NCBI GenBank assembly: GCA_934446455.1
Contig: CAKSEE010000068.1
Coordinates: forward strand, 1-7,487
DNA from: an uncultured Oscillospiraceae bacterium
GTDB taxonomy: Bacteria > Bacillota > Clostridia > Oscillospirales > Ruminococcaceae
DNA: 7,487 bases
Reading direction: 5' to 3'
Shown here in pieces: positions 1 through 6,359 of this stretch. The notes below the pieces were generated by a model, which saw nothing but the letters and a program-made list of their open reading frames with translations, did no database searches and was not told the DNA's origin. The translations under genes and the position numbers were made by a program. How positions within the stretch are numbered: the first letter of the stretch is position 1; every line of letters starts with the position of its first letter.

Positions 1-1481
1 CCCACGGATACGCCGCTGAACTCGCCCCCGCACAGCTTTTTGTAATATTCAATTGCACCCGCCTTGTCGCTGCCGCCCTCGTCCGCCTCTACAAGCGGGC
101 AGACTATATACGCCTGCCGTCCCTCGGCAATGTGTTTGCGGATAAAGCGGTACACCCTTTCGCGGTAGGAGCCGTCCACCGCGTATGTCTTAACGGGAAG
201 CCTGCCCTTTGGCATTTCGTTGATTACCGACACGTCAAGGTCGCCGTACACTATAAGCGCAAGGGTGCGCGGTATCGGCGTTGCGCTCATTGCGAGGACG
301 TGCGGGTCAGTGCCCTTTTCCGCAAGGGCGGAGCGCTGCCCCACGCCGAAGCGGTGCTGCTCGTCCACCACAACAAGCCCCATGCGCTTAAGCTCAACTC
401 CCTTTTGTATGAGCGCCTGCGTGCCTATAAGCACGTCAAGGTCGCCGCTCTCCGCAAGAGCGCGGGCGGCTTTCTTCTGCGCGGCGGTAAGGCTCCCCGA
501 AAGCAGCCCCACCCTTACGCCGAGCGGCGCAAGCAGCGCGGTAAACGTGCCGAAGTGCTGCTTTGCAAGCACCTCTGTGGGTGCCATTACAAGCGTCTGC
601 CTGCCGTTTTTGTGCGCAAAGTACGCCGCAGCCGCCGCAACAAGCGTTTTGCCCGAGCCTACGTCGCCCTGCACAAGCCTGTTCATGGGGCGCTGCCCCG
701 TCATGTCCGCAAAGCAGTCCTGCGCGGCGCGCAGCTGCGCCCCCGTAGGCGTAAACGGCAGCGAGTCAAAGAACCCGCTCATATCAACGCTCCGCATGGG
801 CGCGCACGTGCGCCTGTCCCTGCCTCGTAAGCCCGCAAGCCCGAGTTTGAGCGTCAGCAGCTCCTCAAACACAAGCCGCCTGCGCGCTTCAACGTACTCG
901 CCGCGCGTTTTCGGAAAGTGTATCTTTTGCAGGGCGTCCGCCGCGCCCATGAGCGCAAATCGCCCGCGCACGTCTGCGGGCAGGCGCTCCTCGGGCTTTA
1001 CCATTGAGAGCGCTGTGCGGACGTTTGCGCTTACTATATTGTTCGTAAGCCCCGCCGTAAGCGGGTATTTCGGGAAAAGCCCCTTCCGGTCGGGCGGCAC
1101 AAAAAGCGGCGAGGACACCTGCAAATGCAAAAGGTCGCCCGATATCTTGCCGTAGAAGATGTACTCCCTGCCGCGCTCGAGCTTCTCAAAGGTGTATTTT
1201 GCGTTGAAGAATACCGCGGTAATGCACCCCGTGCCATCCGCAAGCACCGCCTTGTACACCGCCGTGCGCGCGTAGCTGCTGAAAGGCGCGGTTTTTTCCG
1301 CCACAACTGCGCGAAAGGCGCAGCTCTCCGCGGGCTGCACCTCTTCTATCGTTTTAAGCGCTGTGTAGTCAATGTAGTCGCGCGGGTACAGCTGCGTTAG
1401 CTGCTCCGCCGTTTCCACGCCGAGCTTTTTGTACAGCTCCGCCCTTTTGGGACCTACTCCCTTAAGGTAGGTGATGTCCAT
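1..1481 (-). CDS. recG: ATP-dependent DNA helicase RecG (3' part outside window)
   Basis: RecG is a superfamily 2 double-stranded DNA translocase that remodels stalled replication forks and branch-migrates Holliday junctions. The 493 residues present contain a family-typical N-terminus (MDITYLKGVGPKRAELYKKL), then the wedge/OB-fold region, then helicase domain 1: Walker A GDVGSGKT at residues 272-279, Walker B DEQH at 373-376 and motif III SATPIPRT at 399-406. Helicase domain 2 (motifs IV-VI), about 190 residues in known RecG proteins of 680-690 aa, lies beyond base 1, so the gene is cut by the window edge and not broken. The ATG at 1479-1481 has a GGGGGTGA ribosome site just upstream. It starts 19 bp after the fakA stop, so it is probably the distal gene of the same transcript; in Bacillus subtilis recG also lies shortly downstream of yloU-yloV. 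No frameshift is seen. Confidence 0.97.
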   Translation of the reverse strand, partial: MDITYLKGVGPKRAELYKKLGVETAEQLTQLYPRDYIDYTALKTIEEVQPAESCAFRAVVAEKTAPFSSYARTAVYKAVLADGTGCITAVFFNAKYTFEKLERGREYIFYGKISGDLLHLQVSSPLFVPPDRKGLFPKYPLTAGLTNNIVSANVRTALSMVKPEERLPADVRGRFALMGAADALQKIHFPKTRGEYVEARRRLVFEELLTLKLGLAGLRGRDRRTCAPMRSVDMSGFFDSLPFTPTGAQLRAAQDCFADMTGQRPMNRLVQGDVGSGKTLVAAAAAYFAHKNGRQTLVMAPTEVLAKQHFGTFTALLAPLGVRVGLLSGSLTAAQKKAARALAESGDLDVLIGTQALIQKGVELKRMGLVVVDEQHRFGVGQRSALAEKGTDPHVLAMSATPIPRTLALIVYGDLDVSVINEMPKGRLPVKTYAVDGSYRERVYRFIRKHIAEGRQAYIVCPLVEADEGGSDKAGAIEYYKKLCGGEFSGVSV

Positions 1482-1500
1482 TGTTCACCCCCGCACGCTT

Positions 1501-3144
1501 TTATTCTACCGAAATGATGTAGTAATATACGGGCTGACCGCCGTTTACAAGCACTATGTCGATATCGTCGCTTATCTTCGCGCGCAGCGTTTCGTAAGCG
1601 GCGTTTGCGTCCTCGTCGGAAACGTCGGAGCCGTAAATCACCGTGATGTAGCTGCTGCTGCCCGTAACAAGACGCTTTGTAAGCTTTACGAGCGCCTTTG
1701 TAACTTCCTTTTCGGTGAATACTATCTTACCGTTGTCCATTGCGAGAATTTCGCCCTGCTTTATCTTATGCCCGTCGTACTCGCTGTCGCGCACGGCAAA
1801 GGTTATCTGCCCGCTTGCAACGCGGTCGAGCGCGTCTGTCATGGCGCTGCGGTTCTCCGCAAAGCCCGCGCTCGGATCGAAGTTCATAAGCGCGGTTATG
1901 CCCTGCGGGATAGTACGCGACTGAAGCACGCACACGTTCCTGTCCGCAAGAGCCACAGCCTGCTCCGCCGCCATGATTATGTTCTTGTTGTTGGGCAGCA
2001 CGAAAACGTTGTGAGCGGGGGTCTGCCCTACCGCCTCGAGGATATCCTCGGTAGAGGGGTTCATCGTCTGACCGCCGCGCACCACACGGTCCGCGCCAAG
2101 ATCCTTAAAGAGCGCCTCAATGCCCGCGCCCGCAGCTACCGCCACAAAGCCTATGTCCTTCTCGGGAGGCACGGGCTGCTTTCTGTTGGTCTGCGCGCAC
2201 TTGTCCGCTTCAATAAGATTGTGGTGCTGCTCATGCATATTCTCAATCTTGACGCTTGTAAGCTCGCCGAACTTTATGCCCGCCTCCACAGCCTTTCCGG
2301 GGTGGTCGGAGTGGATATGCACCTTTATTATACCGTCGTCCTCTGCTACGACAACGTTCTCGCCTATCGTTTCAAGATAAGCCCTGAGCGCCGTCGCGTC
2401 CTTTGCGGCGCTGCTCCTGTTTATGATGTATTCCGTGCAGTAGGTGAGCTTCATCTTCTCCTCGTCCACTGCCGAAGCCGCAACCGCCGCAGGCGCCGCA
2501 GGCTTTATCTCAGCCTCGTCGCGCACGGGCTCGCCGCCGCTTATTACGGCGTACATTCCCTCAAGGATAACGATAAGCCCCTTGCCGCCTGCGTCCACAA
2601 CGCCCGCCTTTTTGAGCGCGGGGAGAAGCTCGGGCGTATGCTCAAGCGACTTTTCCGCGGCAGCGATGTACGCGCTCAGGAACTCCGCCGCGTCGCCGCC
2701 CGCCTTTGCAAGCGGCGCTGTGTTTTCGTAAGCCTCGCGCGCAACGGTGAGAATCGTGCCCTCCGTGGGCTTCATAACGCTCTTGTAAGCCGCGTCAACG
2801 CCAAGCTTGAACGCTGCGGAAAAGTCCGCCGCGTCTACCGTTTCCTTGCCCGCAAGCCCCTTTGAAAGCCCTCTGAATATAAGCGATAGGATAACGCCCG
2901 AGTTGCCTCTTGCGCCGCGCAGCATTGCGGAAGCGGTCTTTTTCGCCGCCTCGCCCGCGGTTATGCTGTCGGGACTGTTCTTAAGCTCTGCAAGCGCGTT
3001 CTTTATCGTCATGGACATATTCGTTCCCGTGTCGCCGTCGGGCACAGGGAACACATTCAGCTCGTCCACCTGCCGGCGACGGTTGGAAATATTGTTCGCT
3101 CCCGATATTACCGCGTCCCGCAGAAGCTTTCCTGTCAGTATCAT
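1501..3144 (-). CDS. fakA: Fatty acid kinase catalytic subunit FakA / DAK2-domain protein YloV
   Basis: FakA phosphorylates fatty acids bound to a partner FakB (DegV family), making acyl-phosphate for phospholipid synthesis. The 547-aa protein has the family's full three-part layout. The N-terminal DhaL-type ATP domain (about 1-200) carries VPDGDTGTNM at 34-43 (metal-binding Asp36 and Asp38), GARGNSGVILS at 78-87 and DAGGKGL at 184-190. An Ala/Pro-rich linker spans about 208-230. The middle domain has Cys236, His276 and His278, matching in order and spacing the Zn ligands described for Staphylococcus aureus FakA. A DegV-like C-terminal domain follows (about 330-547), with GGQTMNPSTEDI at 358-369. 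The start is supported by the usual MI-x-T/N-GKLL N-terminus; the ribosome site (AGGAAGG) is about 11 nt upstream. No FakB gene is in the window, so the partner must be elsewhere. The asp23-fakA-recG order is a classic Firmicute arrangement. Function is inferred from family; the metal site is seen directly. Confidence 0.95.
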   Translation of the reverse strand: MILTGKLLRDAVISGANNISNRRRQVDELNVFPVPDGDTGTNMSMTIKNALAELKNSPDSITAGEAAKKTASAMLRGARGNSGVILSLIFRGLSKGLAGKETVDAADFSAAFKLGVDAAYKSVMKPTEGTILTVAREAYENTAPLAKAGGDAAEFLSAYIAAAEKSLEHTPELLPALKKAGVVDAGGKGLIVILEGMYAVISGGEPVRDEAEIKPAAPAAVAASAVDEEKMKLTYCTEYIINRSSAAKDATALRAYLETIGENVVVAEDDGIIKVHIHSDHPGKAVEAGIKFGELTSVKIENMHEQHHNLIEADKCAQTNRKQPVPPEKDIGFVAVAAGAGIEALFKDLGADRVVRGGQTMNPSTEDILEAVGQTPAHNVFVLPNNKNIIMAAEQAVALADRNVCVLQSRTIPQGITALMNFDPSAGFAENRSAMTDALDRVASGQITFAVRDSEYDGHKIKQGEILAMDNGKIVFTEKEVTKALVKLTKRLVTGSSSYITVIYGSDVSDEDANAAYETLRAKISDDIDIVLVNGGQPVYYYIISVE

Positions 3145-3179
3145 TTTTTCTCTGTCCTTCCTGTATTATGCTGAGCCCG

Positions 3180-3210
3180 CCGCGCATAGCCGCATTTCGG
3201 TTTTGCGCGG
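3180..3210 (-). other. Strong hairpin in the asp23-fakA intergenic gap
   Basis: The 75-bp gap between the Asp23-family gene and fakA contains an inverted repeat: CCGCGCA (3180-3186) pairs with TGCGCGG (3204-3210). After a single T/T mismatch, AGCCG (3188-3192) pairs with CGGTT (3198-3202, one G-T pair) around a 5-nt loop. That is about 12 pairs in 31 nt. No U-run follows on the minus strand, so it is not a canonical intrinsic terminator. It could be an RNA-processing or mRNA-stability element between the two cistrons. The structure is seen; the role is inferred. Confidence 0.55.
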
Positions 3211-3219
3211 TTCTGACCC

Positions 3220-3576
3220 TTAAACGCGGATATCGTCCACGAAAACGTTGACCTTCTCCACGGAAATGCCCGTGTTCTCCTCCACAGTGTAAGACACCTT
3301 GTGGATAATGGAACGCACCACAGCCTTCATATTCACGCCGTAAAGCAGCGAGATGTGCAGGTCTATCACCAGCTTATCCCTGCCCACGCGCACCGTCACG
3401 CCCCTGCTGTTCTCAAGCTTTTTTGAGAACGGGAGCGCGGCGAGGATAGTCTGCTTTGCGCTCATAACATTCATCGACACCACGCCGAAGCACTTTGTTA
3501 CGGTGTTTCCGATAAGCGCCATAAAATAATCCTGCGAGATGTTTATCTTGCCGACATGGTTCTGTACCGTTATCAT
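3220..3576 (-). CDS. Asp23/Gls24 family envelope-stress protein (YloU-like)
   Basis: This 118-aa protein belongs to the Asp23/Gls24 (DUF322) family: small, alkaline-shock-associated proteins that in staphylococci are tethered near the membrane. The pattern fits: an N-terminal GKINIS strand, a hydrophobic helix, a GVTVRVGRDKLVIDLHISLLYGVNM core (residues about 59-83) and an amphipathic helix ending in VEKVNVFVDDIRV. No signal peptide or membrane segment is visible, so it is presumably cytosolic or peripheral. The frame is open 10 codons further upstream to an ATG at 3606, but those codons overlie AAGGAGGCTT at 3581-3590, an excellent ribosome site placed correctly for the ATG at 3574-3576; the shorter start is therefore chosen. 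It sits 46 bp after ispE and 75 bp before fakA, the same pairing as yloU-yloV in Bacillus subtilis. Molecular function remains unclear. Confidence 0.9.
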   Translation of the reverse strand: MITVQNHVGKINISQDYFMALIGNTVTKCFGVVSMNVMSAKQTILAALPFSKKLENSRGVTVRVGRDKLVIDLHISLLYGVNMKAVVRSIIHKVSYTVEENTGISVEKVNVFVDDIRV

Positions 3577-3580
3577 ATTG

Positions 3581-3590
3581 AAGCCTCCTT
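3581..3590 (-). promoter_or_regulatory. Ribosome binding site deciding the Asp23-family start
   Basis: On the minus strand this reads AAGGAGGCTT, a near-perfect anti-16S match 4-9 nt before the ATG at 3576. It makes the further-upstream ATG at 3606, whose codons would run through the site, unlikely. Confidence 0.8.
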
Positions 3591-3596
3591 CTTTAC

Positions 3597-3610
3597 GGCG
3601 GCTCACCGCC
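3597..3610 (-). other. Small GC hairpin upstream of the Asp23-family gene
   Basis: GGCGG (3597-3601) and CCGCC (3606-3610) form a 5-bp GC-only stem with a 4-nt loop in the 46-bp ispE-asp23 gap, just 5' of the ribosome site. There is no U-run. It may be only a stability or processing element, or chance in GC-rich DNA. Confidence 0.3.
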
Positions 3611-3622
3611 TCATTCTGTCAG

Positions 3623-4468
3623 TTAAGGGAGCTGCACGACGCCCGCCGCGCAGGGTCTGCACACCGCCGTAAAGCACTGCGGGAATAACTCCGCCGCGCT
3701 TCCCGCCGCGCTTTCATCAACAAAAACGCCGAACACCGCCGAGCCGCTGCCCGTAAGCGAAGCGCCGCGCGCGCCCGCTGAAAGCAGCCGCCGCTTTATC
3801 CGTTCAGTGCGCTCGTCCGCGTAAAGCTCCTCAAACACGTTGTAAAGCCGTCCCGCATAATCCGCGCCAGAGGTTATGAACTGCGAAAGAGCGTTTTTCG
3901 GCTCGCGCGGGGCGCTGTCGTAGCTTGCATACGCCGCCCCAGTCGGGCAGGAATACTGCGGCTTTACCACGAGATAGCACCCCTCGGTAATGGACGGGGC
4001 GCTCTCCATAAGCTCGCCTATGCCCCTGCATACGCGCGTGCCGCCGCAAAGGCAGAACGGAACGTCCGCGCCCACCGTAAGCGCCGCGCGCAGAAGCTCC
4101 TCTTCCGAAAGAGCGTTTCCCGCAAGCGCGTTCAGCCCGCGAAGAGCCGCAGCCGCGTCCGCGCTGCCGCCGCCCATGCCCGCGCCGCTCGGTATGCGCT
4201 TGTCAATGCGTACTTCCGCCCCGAAGCCCGCGCCCGCTCTCCCGAAAAAGGCAAGCGCCGCCCTGTGGCAGATGTTCCCCTCTCCCGAGGGAATATTCGG
4301 GTCGGTGCAGATAACGGAAATCTTCTCGCCGCGCGTTACCGTTACAACATCGCACAGGTCCACGCTCTGCATTACCGTTTCAAGCAGGTGATAACCGTCC
4401 GCGCGCCGCCCGGTTATGTCAAGGTAAAGGTTGAGCTTGGCGTTCGCCAGAAGCGTTACTTTCTCCAT
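3623..4468 (-). CDS. ispE: 4-diphosphocytidyl-2-C-methyl-D-erythritol kinase
   Basis: IspE is the ATP-dependent kinase of the non-mevalonate (MEP) isoprenoid pathway; it phosphorylates CDP-methylerythritol at the 2-hydroxyl. The GHMP-kinase layout is complete in 281 aa, the usual family length. NAKLNLYLD near the N-terminus carries catalytic Lys11. The glycine-rich ATP loop PSGAGMGGGSADAAAA is at about 93-108, GADVPFCL holds the catalytic Asp at about 135, and TGSGSAVFG is at about 239-247. Two starts compete. A GTG at 4472-4474 overlaps the aminotransferase stop as GTGA. An ATG at 4466-4468 has an AGGG ribosome site 7 nt upstream and is preferred; the difference is two residues. The gene is tightly coupled to the upstream aminotransferase and followed by the Asp23-family gene. 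All recognised catalytic residues are present. Confidence 0.96.
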   Translation of the reverse strand: MEKVTLLANAKLNLYLDITGRRADGYHLLETVMQSVDLCDVVTVTRGEKISVICTDPNIPSGEGNICHRAALAFFGRAGAGFGAEVRIDKRIPSGAGMGGGSADAAAALRGLNALAGNALSEEELLRAALTVGADVPFCLCGGTRVCRGIGELMESAPSITEGCYLVVKPQYSCPTGAAYASYDSAPREPKNALSQFITSGADYAGRLYNVFEELYADERTERIKRRLLSAGARGASLTGSGSAVFGVFVDESAAGSAAELFPQCFTAVCRPCAAGVVQLP

Positions 4469-4470
4469 GC

Positions 4471-5655
4471 TCACGCCCTGCCCGCGTTAAGCTCGTCAAG
4501 GAACTCCCTTATGCGTGCAAGCGCCGTTGTAAGATGCTGCAGCGAGTACGCGTAGGAAACGCGCACGAAGCCCTCGCCGCTCTGCCCGAATGCATTTCCG
4601 GGAACTACCGCCACCTTTTTGGTGTAGATGAGCTTCTCACAGAACTCCGAGCTTGTCATGCCCGTGGACTTTATGCACGGGAAAACGTAGAACGCTCCCT
4701 CGGGCTCGAAGCACTCAAGTCCCATATCGTTAAAGCCCTTTACCACAAGTCTGCGGCGCATATCGTACTCGTCTATCATATGCTCGACATCGCCGCGGCA
4801 CTTTGTCATGGCGGCAATTGCGGCGTGCTGGCTGACGGTGGGGCTGCTCATTATGCAGTACTGGTGCAGCTTAAGCATTTGTTTGAGTATCGGGCGGGGA
4901 CCCATTGCGTAGCCTAAGCGCCAGCCCGTCATTGCAAACGCCTTTGAGAAGCCGTTTATAACTATTGTGCGCTCCCTCATGCCGTCTATCTCAACTATGG
5001 AAACGTGCCTTTCGCCGTTATAGGTCATCTCGCTGTATATCTCGTCGGAAATCACGATGATGTCCGTTCCGCGCAGAACCTCTGCAATAGCCTCAAGGTC
5101 GGGGCGGCGCATTACCGCGCCTGTGGGGTTGTTGGGGAACGGCAGTATAAGCGCCTTTGTGCGCGGCGTTATCTTCTCGCGCAGCGCCTGCGCCGTAAGG
5201 CGGAATTTATCCTCCTGCCTTGTAACGATAGGCACGGGAACGCCGCCGCATACCGAAACTATCGGCGAGTAGCACACAAAGCTCGGCTCGGGCACGAGAA
5301 CCTCGTCGCCGTCCTGCACAAGCGTGCGTATAGCCATGTCTATAGCTTCCGAGCCGCCTACTGTCACGATTATCTCGCTGTTGGGGTCGTACTCGGTGTG
5401 TATCCTGTCCCTCGTGTACTGCGCGATAACGCGGCGCAGCTCGATAAGACCGCTGTTTGCGGTGTACGCCGTCCTGCCCTTTTCAAGCACGCCTATAGCC
5501 TCCTTGCGGGCAGCCCACGGCGTTTTGAAGTCGGGCTCGCCCACGGACAGGGAGATAACGCCCTCTACCTGCTGGGCGATATCAAAGAATTTTCTTATCC
5601 CCGAGGGCTGTATGCTCTTTATCTTTTCGGGGAGTATCTTGTCGTAATCTATCAT
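4471..5655 (-). CDS. Pyridoxal-phosphate aminotransferase, class I/II (PatA-like)
   Basis: A fold-type I PLP aminotransferase of 394 aa, normal length for the family. Visible signature residues: TAYTANSGLIELR at 62-74, PNNPTG at 174-179 (cofactor-contacting Asn), SDEIYSE at 203-209 (Asp204 for the pyridine nitrogen, Tyr207 for the phenolic oxygen), the Schiff-base lysine Lys238 in INGFSKAFAMTGWRLGYA, and the substrate carboxylate-binding Arg365 in FVRVSYA. The overall pattern closely resembles Bacillus subtilis PatA (N-acetyl-LL-diaminopimelate aminotransferase) and related AspC/AlaT enzymes. Sequence alone does not settle the amino donor or keto acid, and no lysine-pathway genes are in view. 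The ATG at 5653-5655 overlaps the stop of the Lrp-type gene by 4 bp (ATGA), implying translational coupling, and its stop abuts the ispE start. The adjacent Lrp/AsnC regulator suggests amino-acid-responsive control. Confidence 0.94.
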   Translation of the reverse strand: MIDYDKILPEKIKSIQPSGIRKFFDIAQQVEGVISLSVGEPDFKTPWAARKEAIGVLEKGRTAYTANSGLIELRRVIAQYTRDRIHTEYDPNSEIIVTVGGSEAIDMAIRTLVQDGDEVLVPEPSFVCYSPIVSVCGGVPVPIVTRQEDKFRLTAQALREKITPRTKALILPFPNNPTGAVMRRPDLEAIAEVLRGTDIIVISDEIYSEMTYNGERHVSIVEIDGMRERTIVINGFSKAFAMTGWRLGYAMGPRPILKQMLKLHQYCIMSSPTVSQHAAIAAMTKCRGDVEHMIDEYDMRRRLVVKGFNDMGLECFEPEGAFYVFPCIKSTGMTSSEFCEKLIYTKKVAVVPGNAFGQSGEGFVRVSYAYSLQHLTTALARIREFLDELNAGRA

Positions 5656-6140
5656 GGGGAAACCATGCTCCTTTCATCGGAGACTTCTTCGCTGAAACAG
5701 TGCTTCTTCTCCTTATAACGGCGCAGCACGAAGTGAGTTGTGGTGGAAAGCACGCCGTCAAGCGCGGAAAGCCGCTCGCTTACAAAAAGTGCCACCTTGC
5801 GCAGGCTCGTGCCCGTTATCGTCACGGACAGGTCGTAGGCGCCGCTCAGCAGGAATACGGTGTCTACCTCCTCATACTTCATTATCGTGTGCGCAAGGTC
5901 GTCGAAGCCGTGGTCCTTCATCGGCGTTACCTTGATTTCGATTATCGCCGTAACGCCCGTTTCGTCAGCCTTTTCCTCGTTGATTATCGCGGAATAGCCC
6001 ATTATAATGCCGTCGCTTTCAAGCTCGGCTATTCCCGCTGCAGCCTCCGCCTCGGTGCAGTCAAGCATGGCGGCAAGCTCTGCGTTTGAAAGCCGCGCGT
6101 TTTGTCTTAACAGGTCAAGCAGCTTGTTTTTATTCATCAT
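5652..6140 (-). CDS. Lrp/AsnC family transcriptional regulator
   Basis: A 162-aa Lrp/AsnC (feast/famine) regulator: an N-terminal winged helix-turn-helix (about residues 5-47, LLDLLRQNARLSNAELAAML then an Ala/Glu-rich recognition helix ending ELESDGII) followed by the ligand-binding RAM domain (about 64-142, with GAYDLSVTITG at 100-110). Such proteins assemble as dimers to octamers and respond to amino acids. The recognition helix TEAEAAAGIAELESDG is poorer in basic residues than in Escherichia coli Lrp, so its DNA site may differ. A strong ribosome site, GGAGG, lies 8 nt before the ATG at 6138-6140; the next codon is also ATG. The gene overlaps the aminotransferase start by 4 bp, so the pair is translated together and it probably controls the aminotransferase. 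A C-terminal tail of about 20 residues follows the RAM domain. Upstream lies the inserted repeat element. The target and effector are not determinable here. Confidence 0.93.
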   Translation of the reverse strand: MMNKNKLLDLLRQNARLSNAELAAMLDCTEAEAAAGIAELESDGIIMGYSAIINEEKADETGVTAIIEIKVTPMKDHGFDDLAHTIMKYEEVDTVFLLSGAYDLSVTITGTSLRKVALFVSERLSALDGVLSTTTHFVLRRYKEKKHCFSEEVSDERSMVSP

Positions 6141-6160
6141 ATCAGTTTCCTCCGTATGTC

Positions 6161-6178
6161 AGATATCAATAAATATCG
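6161..6178. repeat. 18-bp direct repeat, lrp-proximal copy
   Basis: AGATATCAATAAATATCG, identical to 6364-6381. On the minus strand it reads in frame with the PHP gene ending as Phe-Ile-Asp-Ile and then TGA (6159-6161), which appears to be the pre-insertion stop codon, 18 nt before the lrp ATG. Confidence 0.85.
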
Positions 6179-6228
6179 CAGTCTGTAGAAAAATCATTTT
6201 TGCCTGTGTGTTCAGGTTTTGAAATCCC

Positions 6229-6257
6229 TTTTTGCCTCGGGCTTCCCGAGGCAAAAA
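6229..6257. repeat. 13-bp perfect palindrome (hairpin 3 of the element)
   Basis: TTTTTGCCTCGGG (6229-6241), loop CTT, CCCGAGGCAAAAA (6245-6257): a perfect 13-bp stem. On both strands the T-run is on the 5' side and the A-run on the 3' side, the reverse of an intrinsic terminator, so it should not be read as one. TTTTTGCCT also occurs just to the left at 6197-6205. Confidence 0.75.
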
Positions 6258-6265
6258 ACACCTCT

Positions 6266-6322
6266 ATCCGCGCAAGTGTGCGGTTTGACGGTGTGCCGTC
6301 AAACCGTGCGCGCACTGCGGAT
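6266..6322. repeat. Long interrupted hairpin (hairpin 2 of the element)
   Basis: The inner arm CGGTTTGACGG (6281-6291) pairs perfectly with CCGTCAAACCG (6296-6306) around a TGTG loop. AGTG (6275-6278) pairs with CACT (6313-6316), and ATCCGC (6266-6271) with GCGGAT (6317-6322). Together these give about 21 pairs in 57 nt with small internal loops, too much for chance in one short gap. Confidence 0.75.
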
Positions 6323-6326
6323 GCCC

Positions 6327-6359
6327 CCGTCGAAACCCCCGTACGGGGGTTATCGACGG
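6327..6359. repeat. 14-bp hairpin with one bulge (hairpin 1 of the element)
   Basis: CCGTCGA-AACCCCC (6327-6340) pairs with GGGGGTT-TCGACGG (6345-6351 and 6353-6359) around GTAC, with a single unpaired A at 6352. The PHP stop codon TAA (6350-6352) lies inside this hairpin. No U-run follows on the minus strand. Confidence 0.75.

Noticed and set aside
132..1155. Plus-strand open frames antisense to recG
   Set aside because: The minus strand here encodes unmistakable RecG motifs (Walker A, DEQH, SATPIPRT); the plus frames are shadows.
1471..2865. Long plus-strand open frame (464 codons) antisense to fakA
   Set aside because: It mirrors the real fakA codons on the other strand, has no family signature and has low-complexity Arg/His/Leu composition; long antisense frames are expected in GC-rich genes.
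3577..3606. Ten extra N-terminal codons for the Asp23-family protein
   Set aside because: These bases contain the ribosome site AAGGAGGCTT for the ATG at 3576; the extra residues are not family-like.
6141..6200. Separate promoter for lrp inside the element
   Set aside because: AT-rich hexamers such as GATATT occur, but no -35/-10 pair with 16-18 bp spacing was convincing.
6229..6258. Rho-independent terminator at the 13-bp palindrome
   Set aside because: On both strands the T-run precedes the stem and the A-run follows it, the opposite of an intrinsic terminator.
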